From Gymnorhina tibicen (lineage: Eukaryota > Chordata > Aves > Passeriformes > Artamidae): a stretch of DNA of 64,000 nt. The stretch covers positions 7,856,264 to 7,920,263 of the forward strand of contig VXAZ01018984.1 of the NCBI GenBank assembly GCA_013399875.1. The letters run 5' to 3'. The position numbers and the translations under genes were made by a program. The notes below the pieces were generated by a model that did no database searches, was not told the DNA's origin, and saw nothing but the letters and a program-made list of their open reading frames with translations. Below, piece after piece: positions 1 through 14,509 of the stretch. Position 1 is the first letter of the stretch, and the number at the start of each line of letters is the position of its first letter.

Positions 1-3000
1 TAATCACATAGATAAAATATAAGAGCAAATTTTGCTATCACATTGGATTAAATTTTATACCTAATGGACATAATGTGCTAAGGTCACATGAGGCATTGCA
101 AATGTGCTCATTAATTATGGTTGGGAGAAGAAATATGGCAAAAGGGCTGTTCAGTTTTCAATTTGAAAAATTCAGCCAAGGTTTGCTTAATGAACATTAA
201 AAGAGACTGAGGAAGATATCTAGTATTGTGGTGTCTGCTTTAGGTTTATATCTTGGTTTCAGCTCCTAGGAGAGGGCATGGGTGCATTCCCTTGTTGGTC
301 AGTCACATTGATTCTTTCAGGATTCAGGTGTTTCTCAAGGGGTTTTGCCCTACAGACGTGGTTAATGGGCTCTTTCTGTGTTGTAGAAGTTACAGTAAAA
401 TCTGTGCTGTTTCAGAAGACTTCCTATAAAGACCCTCCTCAAGTAGAAATGCCCTACTGTGTGCTAGGAAGAAACATGAAAATATGTGAAGAATTATTTA
501 AAAGGAAACAATAGAAAGAGAGCGGCTATAGCATTCTCATTTGTATTTTGCCATTGTTTTCTTAACTGTTTGGGGCCTTTTTATATTTTCTGTCCTTCTG
601 TTCAAATATCTGTAGTTTTTTGGGAAAGAACCTTTTTATTTTGCCAACACACACTGGTTTAGCATTGTTGTGGTCTTGCTCCAGGACTGTGGATTCTGGG
701 ATAATAGTGGCAACAAATAATAGTGATGCTGAGAGTTGGTCCAGATGTTTATCCTGAGGTTAAAATCATATCAACAATGCAACCAGACATGATTTGTTTT
801 GTCTTCTTTCTCCTAAAGCAATGACATATTATGACAAGTCAGGATGGTGAGCAAAGGATGTTAGCTATTTTCTTAACCCATTCAGCAGCCTTCTCATCCC
901 TATAGCTTCATCTTACAAACTGGGATCATGCTTTGTTTCATAAAGCATCTCATGAATCTGATATGAAAGCCTTTTCTAGGGAGTCTTCATATCTGAATTC
1001 ACGAGATGTAGCAGATTTGGGTTTGGTTCGGGTTTTGTTTTTTTTTTTCCCCTTGAGATATGGGAAGCATTCATTAGAAAGCTTGCTGCAGAGTTCTGTA
1101 GCTAATTTCATATACAAACTTTGGGGGTTTAGATGAAGAAAAAAAATCCCCCCAAACTATCATTGCCCATTTACAAAACACAACTGATTTGAAATGTTTG
1201 TCCAGAGACAAACATGGCTGGCAGCTAGATGAGGCTTAATTACTTTTCCTGCAATTCACTGGCTGTTTATATTTTGCGAGGAAAATGCCATTCCTCCTGC
1301 ATAAATCATCAGGAGAGCAGAATTCAGTCATAATGTTGCTTTGCTTCTCCACCCCTACCACTGCCCCTGGGAAGTGGGTGCTACACAGAAAATCATCTTC
1401 CTACTTGCATGAAGATCCCACTCCTCAAAGGTGCTGATGCCCTCCTGGATGGTGGCAAGTGGTAACAACATCCACGTGACAGCAGTTTGCTGAGGATTGC
1501 TGGCACAATGCAGTTCTTGAGGCACTTGATGTCATCTCCTGCAGGAGAGGTCTAAAATGCACGAGGGATGAAATCCTTTCTCGCTAATTTTAGCAGTGGC
1601 ATATTTTCTCTCGTGTTTCTGTTTTGTAGGCTGCAGGTTACGGGAGTGAAAACAAGTGAAGTGTTTAAAGGAGCACCTAGCTGTCAGAACAGTATCTTCC
1701 CTACCAAAATATCCTTGGTTTACTCTCATATGTAAATGACAGGTTTAGCAGGCCTCCCACCTGCTAAAAAAAGCAGTTTCAAAACTGAAATGAATAAAAA
1801 TGGTACTCTGTTGAAATATTTATACAACTTTTTCTGCTTTTGCCCATTATATCTTGTTGTTAAATACTTAGAATGATCTGAAGTGTATTTAAGCAGACAA
1901 GAAACAACTACCCCTGCCGTGTTCTGAGAAATACAGCTATTGTAATTTAGTACACAGGAAGTGTATTACACCCTATGAATCTTGAAGTAAAGACCATTTA
2001 AAAACTGCAAACCTACATGTATCATGTTTTGGTTTTTTTCTGAGGTACACTTTGTCTTGTGCTAGTAAAGTAGGTCCTGTAGCAGGAAACATTTAAATGC
2101 GTGTTTTTTCTTTTAATTAGAGGGATTTAAAAAAGAAAATAAAAAGACTGGTAAATCATTAATGCTTTATGAAAATGGCTACAGAACTTCTCAGATTTTT
2201 GTGTAGAGTGAAATAATTTAGGTTTTACAAAATCATCGTTTCCAATCCAGGTTTAAAGAAAAACATAAATACCTAACCTCTAGGAAGTTACCAATATTAT
2301 TATATGGTTCCAGTGAAAGTGTAGAGCTTTAGAATTGGTAAAGACTGGCCAATAAATCTTTTTTTTCAGTTGCTTTGGACTTCAAAAGACAGACTGATTT
2401 ACAAATGACAAATAAGAGGGAGACATGTTAAATGGGTCACGGCTGAATTCATCTGTTGTTAAGACAACAATGAACGTAAGAAATTCTTTCAAATCTTGTG
2501 AAACAGGTGGATTCTGTGGGACTGGGGTCTTTTTACATTAGTTTTCACTTCTTGAATTTTATTTGCTGTTTGGTATTCTCTGTGTTAGCTTGACGATAAA
2601 CATATTTTAGGCCTGAACTGAAGGATCTGCCTCTGTAAAAAAAGCAGTTTCTCCAAGAATGAAGTCTAGTTCCCATGTGCTGTTATTTCAGGTACTGTCA
2701 ACCATTGCTTGAAGTGTTGTGTCCAGCAGCTGGTTGGTGATCATCAGCTTGGGATTTAAGGTTCTGTGCATTCACCTTTCAGAAGAATTAATGGGCAATT
2801 GGTCTGGCTTTCCTTAAGAAATCTTGCCCTGGATTCTCTTTTTCACACGTTCTTCACACGTCTCCTGTGTGAAGAGGGGAAAAGATATCAGAATAGAGAA
2901 CAGAACAGACAAGGGTTTTTAGGTAGTGTTTCAGACCTTGCTTGTAAGGGCTGTTTGTGGAGCCTTTGAACTGGTGTGTGGAGAGCTCAGATTGGCTGTG

Positions 3001-6000
3001 CTCCCCTGGGGAATGTGGGATTGCTGCAGCAGCAATGGATCTTGGGTGGAGGCTGATCTGTGTCCCTCCAACAGCCACGTGCCTCTGTCCCTTACAAAAC
3101 CCTGAATCCCTCTGGGACCACAAAGCTTGTGTAGTGCAGGATTGTCTCATCAGCTCTCTATCCCATGCAGGAATGCTTTCCCCAAGGCTAGGTCCTATCT
3201 GCTTTTTACTCCTGGGCGGGAACAGATACAGGATAGTGGTGGACGAAGATAAATACACTGTATTAGAAAGTGCAACTCTCCAAATGGGTGGAAAACAAGC
3301 TCTGGTACTACAAGTGCTAGAACTGAGCTTTTATTGTTTCATCTGCCTAGGCTTATATAGTAAACAAGGATAATTATGGCCTGTGTAAATATCCAGCACA
3401 ATTGTTGTTTCACGATAAACAGTGATGGCTTTTTGGATGCATGGAAATGATTTCCTATATATATTCTCGCTAAGATTTTGGTGTTTTAGAATTTTTCACT
3501 CAGTTGTAAGCATCTCATTTGATCCAGTCTTGTAAATCTATACTTCTTGTGATTTCTCCCAAAAGAAAATTGGTGAGATAAGGGGGTGATCCCTTTGTCT
3601 TATCTTCAGTTTCTTTTGGCTATCTCTGAATTTGCTGTTGTCAGAAGGAATGAAAAGTATCCAGCAGAATGTGTGTGTGACTTCCAGATTAGCTTTAGCC
3701 CTCACCATAACATCTGTAACCCTGGAGCTGCAGGCTGTATGTCACCAATTCCCCTCTTTTCACAGCTGGCCACATGCAACAGGCATGTTTGGGAGCAGGC
3801 TTTTCTCTCAGCTGGCTGGTTTCCCTGATGCAGAAAGCAGGGCAGGAAAACACGGCAAAAGGTCACCAAAGCACACGACAGGGTCACTTGAGTTGGACAC
3901 CAGTGGCCAGCCCTAAGAAGGGAGTTGTGGGGTAAGCACAGGTGGGTTTTGATCTGTGATAGAAGGCTTTTTAATCAGTGGCTCTTACATCCTTGGTCAG
4001 CATAAATGGGGTCTGAATGTTGGATCCTTTGGGTTACTTCAGACAGACTGCAAACTAGAGTGAAGGTGACAGAAATGTTTTAATATACAGTGTTTATTTA
4101 CAAAACTCTTCAATTTTAAAAAACCCAATAACATAAAATCTCTAGTTATATTTTTTTATGTTGGAAAAAGTCAAATTTATTAGCAGTTCTAGTAACTGAA
4201 GTGTAGTATTATTCAGTTTCAAGCAAGGAGGAATATTTATTTTTTCCTTTTCTTGCTTTTTTTCCTCACTACAGCAATAGATGAAAAAAAGAACTTCAGA
4301 TTGACCTAGAATCATGCACATGAAATGGTTTTAAGTATTTTTCACTTATGCCATCAAAGCAAATAAATATATTTGTTCATCTCTAGCTAGTTCCGTGTTT
4401 CACAATGAGTCCTTGGGTACCTTTGTATAAGCTTTGACTTTTGTGCCTCAGTGTTCCCACTGAGAAGAAATAGAACAGTTTGTTGTTTATCACATGGGAT
4501 GGTTTGGAGTCAGTTATGCTGGAAGAATATTTTAAAGACAAATGAAGTGTTCAGCTGGGAAAAGACTGCTAAAAGAAAGACCTTGAGAACATGCTGACTT
4601 ATCTTCTCCCTTTTGTTCCTTTTGCACTTCCCTTTATGTCTTAGGGATGTTTCTTTCAATGTTAAGAACAAATATAAATTTAGATTTTTTTAAAAATATA
4701 GATATATTTTAAAATTGCTCTGCAAAGCATGGTTCTGAATGGTGAAGAGCAGGGAGAAGAGGAGCTGAGAGGCTTGTGACCTTTGTCTCTCCTCCTTAGT
4801 CTTTTTTGTAATCTGTGGTAAATAGCTTAATCTCAACACTTTAAGCTTTTGAATGTTGAAGTGGAGATAATTCATTCTCACGCTTCATGCGAGGTAACAA
4901 ATGGAATTTATTTATATGTCCAGAGTGTTTTGAAACTCCTATAAATTAGATGTTATCAAAATGCAAAGTATTCTTTCTTGACAGAAATTTAAATGTGAAA
5001 GCATTAAAATTTAGCTCTCTAACTTTTTCTTTATGAAGAGGAGCTTTCCCTGCAGAGATCTTTTCATCCTTCCTATTCGTGCTTTGCACTGGAGCCCCTC
5101 CAGTTCTGTAAAATATTTCTCATGGGAATGATATTGGTAGCTGTTACCTGGCTTGAGTTGGTTGGCATATGGTTAGGAATTTAGGTGCTGCTTCACTTAG
5201 AGACAGCATAAATGCAGTGAGACTCCCTGTAATATTTAATGTATTTTCCCCTTCTGTTTTGCATCTCAAAGTTCAGCACACCAATTTGGCAGATAGCATC
5301 TAACTGATGTACAGACAAACAGGTTAAGGCTCCTTGTGTTTAGTTTTACTTTTATTCTTTCAGCTTAAAGAAGAAGTTTGTAGGGAAATAGATGACCCAA
5401 TAAAATTTTGTTGAGTAAATTAATGATTATATATTCACTTATAAAATGATCTTTGGACATCCAGGGGTTATTCTGGTGTAACACAGAATTTTAAATCAAG
5501 TTTCACTCATTTGCCTTTGATCCTTAGGAGTAATACAGCCGTGCTTCAGAGTAGTGTTTTTACTTCATTTTATCACTTTTTTAGGAGGCATGAATAGCAT
5601 ACCTTCCAGTTAGGGCAGTCATGATGTGAGAGTGCATGACTCTACTGAGAGTAGCCCAGTAAATACTGGGAAATCCCCAGAAAGAGGCCAGCTGGTCTCT
5701 TGTTGCTTCTGCCCTCCACAGAGCGGGGGTGAAGGGCACAGACCCTGGGTTCTTCCTTTTCTTCATGTATCAAGTCCCCTTTTTTCCTTCTTTCTATCCC
5801 CTTGAACTTTGCAGTGTTTCCAAGGCACTTGTTCCATGCTGAGAGAAAATGCACTGGGGGACCAGTTTAGATATTTTTATTGACCAGCAGTGAATAAACA
5901 GATGGTTTGAACTACTTCTGTTAGGGAAAAGTTTTAGCCTGCAATCCTTCACCTGCTACCAGGAAGTTGTTATTGCAAAGATGCATTCTTGTTTATTGTC

Positions 6001-8240
6001 CTACTGTGTTTGTGCTGCTTGACTTTGCACTTCATTGGCTTTTGGGAGCTTGTCTCAGGTGTGTGCTGAGCTACTCATGGCAAGTGCAGGAGCATATAAT
6101 TTATGAATCCTCACTGGCCTGATGCAGTAACAGCACCATCCTGTTCGGGATGACCAGTATGGAAGTGCCTACAGTCCTGTGCAATAACAAAAATGTCTTG
6201 TAATGCAGTATGATTTTTGTAATAGTTAAGGGCACTTTTAGCTGCTTTGGCATATAAGCATCTGGGCGGAAGTTTTCTTATAATCCTGTGTGTAAGACTT
6301 AGCAAGTCAACTAAAATCTGAGTGGATCTTCTGTAATAGATCTTTAGTCATTCTGTATGATGAAATAGTATGTCTGTGTGCTCATACAGATTGGGAGTGC
6401 ACTCTGAGAAAGCAGTATCACAGACACCCATGCAAGCACTAGGTTTGTGGCTCCTAAAGTTGGCTGCTGAATCTCAAACATAGTTAAGCATGAAGAACTT
6501 GGCCTTCATAGGGCCTACCACCAATCTACTCAGAGTGGCACATGTAAAAACGCTGAAGCAACCATGTGGGTTTTGATTTAAAGTTGTGGATTGATGGAGG
6601 ATCACTTACAGCTCAAGAGTTTTGTGTGATCTGTACTAGTCTTTGGTTATCAGTTAAGCACTGAATACGAGACAGACAAAAATGCCTTTATCCTAACTTA
6701 GCCAGGTGTCCCTCATGCAAAATTTCTGCATTTTAAACCATATGGTAATTCACATTAATCTCAAAATACATAATTATAAAAATGCTGGAAATGAAACATT
6801 TTAAAAAAATAATTGGAAAATATCACAGTAAAGCAGTTTTTAAAACTAAAGATGAGCTTCCTATCACTTACAGGCTATGATAAAAATGAAATACTGTATA
6901 CTGTCTGAAATCAACTGTTCCATTAAAAATGCTAAAGCCTACTTGATACCATGTGATAAAACATCTCAAACTTCTTAGTGGTATATCTACTGCTTGAAGC
7001 AAAAACAGTTTTATCTGCTGAAAAAATGTGGCAGATGTTGTGAAGCGGGGATAGGTTTACATGCCATCTTACTTTGGGCAACTTGTCAGTCTGGGAGTTC
7101 TGTTTTCCAAGTAATAAACTCCTTTCCGAACCAGTATTTTTGATGGTCTTTTAGCACCTTAGGGCCTTTAAATCTTGCTAGCTCACCTTGATTGAAGCAA
7201 GCATGAATGTTTCACAGCTGGGTGTGTAAGCATCTGGTCCATCCTCAAGTACCTGGGAAAAAAAATGTTGTGGGACATTGCTTTTTGAGCAGAACACCTG
7301 CCTTCACTCGAGTTGTGCATTTGAAGAGTCAGCAATGGCATGCTTTCTTCTTTCAGAATCTTAGTCTATCAAAGGAAATAGAAGTAGAAGAGTTTCACTG
7401 TGGGAAGGAGATTTCCTGCTGCTATCCCCTAAAATTGCACTTTCTGACTTCTGTAGCTTCAATGAGAAACAGCTACAAGAATGCTGGCAGCTGAGTGAGT
7501 GGTAAATATACTTGCTCCTGAACGTGAGCTAGAGTCTGAAGAAAGTTTCAGTACTATCTTAAATATGCTGTAGCTCACACTTCTCCACTGTTTGCCCTTC
7601 TTATATTTTTTATAGGCATTCTAAAAATTCTATTTTCCTTAAAAGTCTTTATCACACCTAGTGTTAATATTGGCCCTAAATCACTTGCCAGTAGGAAACC
7701 TTCATCTCCAAAATTATCAGCAAAGGCTGGACAGTAAAAGTAGAGAACCCAACATAGAGTGTTCCCTTTTATTTTGTAAAAGTATGTATGTTGTTGTGGG
7801 CATATGACATCAAGTGAGAATTTTAACTTGATTCTATGCAAATTTAATTTTCAGTCCTTTCTGATGTGATAGATTAATTTTGGTATAGTTCAAGTTATTT
7901 GTATAGCCTTCATTCCCAGTACATAATATTCTTGTCTACATGGGCAGGCAGTATGGACTGTAATGAGACTTTTACACTTCCAATTGTAAAATAATTGTTA
8001 ATTCTCTGTATGGGTGGACAAAGCAGAAAAAAACTCAGCTCAGTTAAGCCAGGGTGCTTGTGTATCAAACCCTGCTTTCTTCACCTGCCCGACTCTTTCT
8101 AGTGTTCATTTACATAATTAAGTCAAAGCAAAATCTGACTTTTACTCACAATCAATTTGAACATTAACTGTACATGAATGCAATCTTCTAATTATTTCTT
8201 TTGTGACTGGAGAGATTATCTTGTAAGGCATACATGAAAA
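1..8240. other. Gene-free stretch, 5' end of window
   Basis: I see no supportable gene here. Open frames are short (the longest are about 134-138 codons on opposite strands at 2854-3373, overlapping one another) and show no recognisable domain. The 2950-3330 part is locally richer in GC than its surroundings, which by itself lowers stop-codon frequency and explains the two overlapping frames. A T11CCCC tract lies at 1038-1052. The sequence otherwise looks like unique intronic or intergenic DNA. A coding exon without a long open frame could still be missed by eye. Confidence 0.6.
1038..1052. repeat. T11-C4 homopolymer transition
   Basis: Eleven T are followed directly by four C, preceded by a G/T-rich lead-in. 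It is one of several T-run-to-C-run or G-run-to-T-run tracts in the window (others near 26484, 32142, 37945 and 40798). It probably arose by slippage or from an old poly(A) tail, and no function is implied. Confidence 0.8.
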
Positions 8241-11200
8241 GTGATTAGAAAATTAAACAAAATAGGGCATATGCTGGTGGAGGGAAAACGTAAAATAGGT
8301 ACTTCTCTTGCCAAGCTTCACTCTTCTGTGGTTCATGAGGTTAATGACTATATGCTAGAGATTTGCTTCGGGTTACCAAAATTACAGGCAAAAGTCTTGA
8401 GTGGAAGAAGGGTCAGAAAAGGAAGCCTCTTCAAGCAAAAATGCTCTTTTATTTCAATCAATGCCAGAGGAGACATCTTTGCTCTGTGGTTGGAATATAT
8501 TATCCTTTTCAAAAGGCCAGTTGAAAGAGATTCAATAGGTAAGCTAATTTTAAATCAAAAGCTGTGTGATAATACATTAATCTCTCCTTGTCTGACACTA
8601 TCCACCCAAGAGACAGTAAAATACACAGGCTTGGGCTGACCTGGTGTAAGGAATGTGATCTAACTGCACAAGTTGAAAGGAGGGAGAACACCAAAATGTG
8701 CCTGAGGGCAAGATCATCAGGGAGAGCTGTGAAGAAATCGAAGTTTTGAGCCTATGTTAAGTCCCATAAAGCAATAACAGATGTATTTCAAACAAAGATG
8801 CAGTTAAAGGGAGCACCATGAGTATGTATGCCTTCGTATTTCTAAAATCAGCCTTCCTCAGACAGTACTTTCCTTACTGATTGAAATAAATTTGTGTCTA
8901 CTTATTTCCCTCTGGCCCTTGGTTAGGGAAATGGTGGGTACCGTGTGAGATATTAACAGGCATCCCCATTGTATGGTTGGGAACTGGTCTTGAAGGCGAG
9001 TTGCTTGTTGTTTCTCACTTTTCAGGCAGGTCTTACTGACACAGAAAGTTTCAAGGTTTATGAACCACAGCATACCCTGTTTGCCTTCTCTGGACGCAAC
9101 CTGCACCGTGTGTCTTAAACACAACTGGTGCTCTGTGTCTGCCCGTTGAATGAAACACACTGTGTAAAAGCATCTTGTCTCTCAAAACTGATCAACACCC
9201 CAAAAAAGTAAAGAAGTGAAATGGAAACCATGCAGGTCTGCTGAAGTTTCACCTCTGGTACAGTGATCTGTCTCATTGGCTTCACTTGAATCCACAACTC
9301 ACAGAAGTGTGTCAGCTTCTTCAACGTACCTTACTCTGGCTGCTGGTAAAAGGGATGTGAAATATGTATTATTTTAAAACATAAAATATTCCTTTCTTTT
9401 TTCCTGAAAATAAACTAGATTTTTCTCTGGAATTTTAGCTGAATTTTAGATTACCCATATGAGGAAAGCACTCGTATTTTTTTGATCTTGCCTTTCTAGC
9501 ATCCAGATGGAGAGGTGGGAAGGGCAGCTGTGAAGATGAGGTTAATGTACTGCTGTTGCTCTGAAGGGAGGATCAAGGACATGTTTAGGAAGTGGAAGGC
9601 AGATGAATTATGGAATTCTACATCTGCTTTGTTTTGTTAAGATACAATTTGTATGTGGCATTGGACATATTGTTTCTCATTCCTTGTCAGTTATTCCTAA
9701 TGTGGGAATGAACATGTAGAGACCCCTTCCCTGGAGGTGTGTCAGGTAAATAGGGAATCTCTTTTTAGACATTTCTTACTATATTATTTTTAAAGGGCAG
9801 CTGTCTTGTTGTCTACCTGGTTTTGATGACTATGTCTGCAGCTCAAGCTCAGCCATGTTTGAAAAGCAGAATAGTAATCCCAAATTTAATGCAGGCATTA
9901 AAAACACACACTGTGTTTGTGACTCAGTAGTGTTAAGTCTCAAATCTCCGATGCAGTTTTTCTTCTAAGACCCTGACTTGCTTTTCTATGAAAGACAAAA
10001 TAATGAAGCTATTACAGAAGTGGATCACCTATGAAAGTTTCCGGAAAACAACATCTAAGGAAAATTGCAAGCACAAGCAATGCTTAATGCAATCAACTGG
10101 ATTGTTTTAACTTTTGAAAACATATTATCTCTTATTAATGCCTTTAGTACACTGGATGTTGTTTCTGCATCTATTTACATAGTGTAAAAATAAGAAACCC
10201 TTTATTCCAAAAAGCAGTCATTAGGCTTGTTGTTGTTTTAATTTGAGCAATAATTGGTAGTCATAATCAAATGTTTAATTAAGGCATATACCCAGCTTCT
10301 CAATGTCATCTGGCAAGAACTAGGATGAAATCCTGTCCAAGGTGCAATACTTGTCTAAAGATATATAGAATGTAAAAGGCAGTGCTATTACATAGGATTA
10401 ATCAAAATGTCACTAGTTCCTGAAATGGGCTTCTGTCAGGGAGTACATATTGGTGCTCTGGCTGATAATGGCCTCTCTAATTTACGACAGACTACCATGT
10501 CTGTAATAATAAAAAATCTTCTCCTTCTGCTCTTTTGATATTTTCCCATTGATGCATGCCATTTTTTGAACAGGATAAAACAGTTCTGTCATAACATATA
10601 ATATCTCTGTTCTGTAAATGCAGAGTATGCTATTATATAGAAGGAAAACGTTATACTGTGCTGTGTAGGCAAGATAATATAAATAGCTTTGTATTGTGTT
10701 TATTCTTGGGGAACAGAATCATTTATCCAGTCAATGCTTGCCCTCCTTTGTTTTGAAAGAGGCTTTTTGGAGAAACATACATAAGGTGTAGTTCATTTAA
10801 AATTGAGTTTCTGACTTCAGGAGTGCATAAGGTTTAGTTTCAGGTCAGTAAACTGATCTATTGCTAAAATCACCCTTTTGCAAATCAAAAATAACAGATT
10901 ACAGTAATGGCTTCTTGGCTGTGAATATCTCTTGAAAGAATTCTTCATTGAATCCTTAAGCTTGTTCTCAGTTTAGAATTACCCACTTTATGAGTAGAGC
11001 CTTTTTTATCAGTGAAACAATTGCAAGAAACCCTTTGAATTGTCTGTTTCTGAAACTATGATTCATTATGCCTAAGTGGAAGGTATTTAATATAGTTTAT
11101 TCCTAGCAGGCTCTACTGCTTGTAATTTGAGTGCCAGATTTTTGTGTAGGTTAACAGAATGTACTAATTTTGCAAAGTCAGTAACTAGGTATTGCACAAC

Positions 11201-14200
11201 ATATGGAAATTCACATTTATATACTCAGACTGTGTATATCTGCAGCATGCAAGTAGAAAAATTTCCATCCCTGTTGAACGCTGTAACATGTTTAGAAGAT
11301 GCTAAGATGTAAACTATTGATGTATTTCATCTATTTTAAGGAGAAGGCAAAAGGTAATCCCTGAGAATTCTTGCCCAAAAAACTTGTGTTGCTTTTGAAG
11401 GCTGTTTCAGCACTGGGGAGAGTGCAGGGGAATGCACTGCTGTTGCTTCCTGTGAAAATGTAGACCAGCTCAGAAATTTTAATCTGCTCAAACACTTTGC
11501 TCTCTGCTCTCGGGTTAAAAAAGTCCCTGAAGTACACCAGCCAGTTCACGCCAACTTCTGGTCTCATTTTAGGAGATCAAAAACACTCTTCTTAATACTG
11601 AAAAATGATAGCAAAATTTTTTTTTTCTTTCCAATTTTTACATTGAATACTCTTGAACACAGATGTGTTGTGCCTCACTACTTATATATATAATATTGCA
11701 ACATGTGAAGATAAGGCACGGTGAAGTGAAAAGATTCACAGAGGTGAAAAATTCAAGGACCTATAACTATTTTGAATAAATAACTGTCTGAAATACAGGG
11801 CCATTTTTCTATCTGCCTGCCTCTCTGTTGTGTTTCCTACCAGCTTTTTGAAAGTTATCAGAAATTTTAGGATGTCATCTAATAAACTAATCTAAAGAGG
11901 TTAGGGTTTCTTCAAGTTTTCCTTCTGCTCAGAGCTCTTTAAAGTAATCCTGAATACTTTGGGAAATTGTCCCTTTGAAATAGCAAATACCAACATTTTT
12001 TGTGTACCATGTTGGGCATTTGACCCATGTCTTGAATCATTACACTGAACCCCTGGCAACTATCATTTTCTAGTCTAATGGTGCCTTCATTCCTAACTCC
12101 AAAATTGGGAAGGACCTTGTCATAGTGGGCCAATAAATCTCAGGCCCTGCAGGAAGCTTAGGCTATCTATGGAAGGTAGAAGTCAGTAGAGTATCATGGT
12201 CACCTACCCTGTAATGTTCATTAGTTTATTGGCATCAATAATGCATATTTGAATACAAGAGAGTAATTTGTAAACTCTTCAAATTCTAGTGGTACTGCAT
12301 TGCTTGTTCTTATGTGACGGAAGTTTTCTTCTGCACCTGAAAAAATCATCTGTGAAAAAAGGTCCAGTGAAACCGACATATTCCTGATGGGGAAGGGAGT
12401 GGAAGTGTTGGTTTATTGAGCCTTTTCTGGGGTAAAATGACATAGGCAAATATACATTTCTCTTGTTGCAGTTAGAGGTTCTGGTAGATTACCTATGCTA
12501 GAGTAAAGGTGGTATTCCTGGAATGCTTCTTGCACCTTTTTTATTCCAAAAGTAAGCAGTGTTTATTACAGTCTTATGTATTTTAGTGATTGTTTTGGTC
12601 TGTGTATGTGTGTTTATATATATATATAAAATAATCCGGTTTTTCATCTTTATACAGAAGGGACAGACACCCACAATTGTGCATTGTCTTTATGGTATGT
12701 TGCCTATGGTCAGCAAGAGATACTGTTTTTATGAGTCCTCGAAGGTATCAGCATGAGGAAAAAAAATATTTCCTACTGCTACTGCAGAAAGTGGTTCATG
12801 CTACCATTTCGAGTAATACACAGAGACACACATATGTAGTCATAACTTGAGTGAAATTCCACTGTAAGGATACAGGAAATGTAATGCTGGAAACATTATT
12901 AATGTCCATCAGATGACACAGACTGTCCTGAAACTGGATAGCTCAAGAGACTACTGAGTGTTCTCACTGTCCCAATTAAAACTACTTTATCTCCTGTTAT
13001 CAGTGTAAGAACTATCCTCATCAGCATTTTTGGTACATACCAAATTTCAATATGATAACTCAGTGATCTTCTGTGTGAGTACTATGGCAAAAAAATACCT
13101 GTGGCTTTGTGGAACATTTCTTCTTCTTTAACATGAAAATTCTCATAGAATAATGCTGTATAAGTGTAAGGCTGTTACTGTTCGTGAAAGAAAATAGTTT
13201 AGCAGGCTTGATAATAAAAACCAGCAGATTAATTTTAAAGTTGTCTTAATTACAAAGTAGAAAGCATAATGAAAGGAATTTAGTGTAAATGTTGTAGATT
13301 TCAAAAAAAGCATTATTTTTCAGTAAGCTATTTCTAAAATATATTTAATAATTCCATCAAAATTTTACTGGCAATAAAAGATGGGCATTGAGTCATGTCA
13401 TTATTAAGAAGCTCCTGGAAAGTAAGCGTGGAACTGACTTCACTCAGTGTAGTGAAGGCTTGGAGGGCTTTAGTGAGACTGGGGGGTGGAAAGTTACTGC
13501 TGGGAAAGAAGCCCTGACACACTGACCAGTGCTTGATTTTTAGTGCTTAGGGGGCTTGACTACTGTTCGGGCTTTGCTTTAGACTTGCCAGGTTATCGGT
13601 TGTTGGATGGTGGTGCATGTGGGCAGTTCAGGGAAAAGGGATCAGGATGATCGTTCATGTGAGTATTCAATCATGAAATTGCACTCCTTCCTCTACTTTA
13701 TAAAACTGGATTTGTTTTAACCATACTGCATCTTCTAGCTCTATATTGTGTGCTGCATGGATCACTTTAAGTTCCACAGTCTTCAGTGAAGGAGAGTAGA
13801 CACTTAGCTAATGCAGTGTCCCCTTTTGTCCAGGGTACAAAGCTAGGTACTAATCAAACTAATCCTCTCTGGTGTCATCCCTTCATAAGGTAGCCTGCGA
13901 GACATCTGCGTACTTCAGTATTCTTTAAATTTGATTTTGTGGACTTCACTGGGCCTCATACGCAGAGAGATGCAGCTCAGCTCTCTTTTTTTAAAGAACC
14001 CAATCTCCTCTGTCCATCCAATTTGAACGTATTTGACATGACTTGTGTGGAGTGGATAAGTTACTCTGAGGCCTCAGAAGATTATGTGGGGCAACAAAGT
14101 TCTGAAAGAGTCTCTTTTTTTAACTGGCATTTTGAGGGTAATTTTTCTTCCTGTTCCTAGGTCTTGGCTAAGCAGCAGTGATGCAATTCTAGTTATTTTC

Positions 14201-14509
14201 CAGAAGTATCTTTTTTGTATAAGCAAAAAGAAGTATTGTTAAACCTTGGTAGTATAAAAGATTAGTCACTTGTTCCACAGCTCTAAGTGTCTTGTGCCTG
14301 ATTGTTTTGAACCTTGTTTGGTTTTTAGTAGATCACTCTGAGACAATAGAGTACCTTCACGCCAATAAAGATGAGCTGGTGTTGTCTTTTCTGCTTAAGA
14401 CATATGAAGTTTGACAGGACTTCTATATGTGGATCAATAGTGGACTATTAAGAAGATTAAAATATTGTCTAGAAGTGACAGCAACAGGTTGAGAACTGAA
14501 AATCTCCTT
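8241..14509. other. Gene-free stretch with one longish chance frame
   Basis: The only notable frame is 132 codons at 8241-8639 (+). It is rich in K, L and I as expected for AT-rich DNA, has no motif I recognise, no flanking splice signals that make it convincing, and no sign of a family. A T10 tract lies at 11617-11626 and a short (TA)7 run at 12615-12628. The rest appears to be unique noncoding sequence. Confidence 0.6.
12615..12628. repeat. (TA)7 microsatellite
   Basis: A run of seven TA units follows a TG-rich lead (TGTGTATGTGTGTT). It is a short simple repeat likely to vary in length between individuals. Confidence 0.8.

Noticed and set aside
2854..3373. Overlapping frames of 134 (-) and 138 (+) codons
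   Set aside because: Mutual overlap on opposite strands in a locally GC-rich patch. Both open because stops are scarce, with no family resemblance.
4800..4889. Segment after a strong acceptor (CTCTCCTCCTTAG) ending GCGAG|GTAACA
   Set aside because: Stops in every frame and a weak donor. Treated as a chance pseudo-exon.
6640..6651. TCTTTGGTTATC, identical to the first 12 bases of miR-9
   Set aside because: The match stops at base 12, and no complementary star arm is present downstream to form the hairpin.
8241..8639. 132-codon frame on the plus strand
   Set aside because: AT-driven K/I/L-rich composition, no motif, and length within chance expectation.
11712..11730. TAAGGCACGGTGAAG, resembling miR-124 (TAAGGCACGCGGTGAA)
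   Set aside because: Two bases are missing, and the upstream arm pairs over only about 8 bp across a long AT loop, so a miR-124 precursor is not supported.
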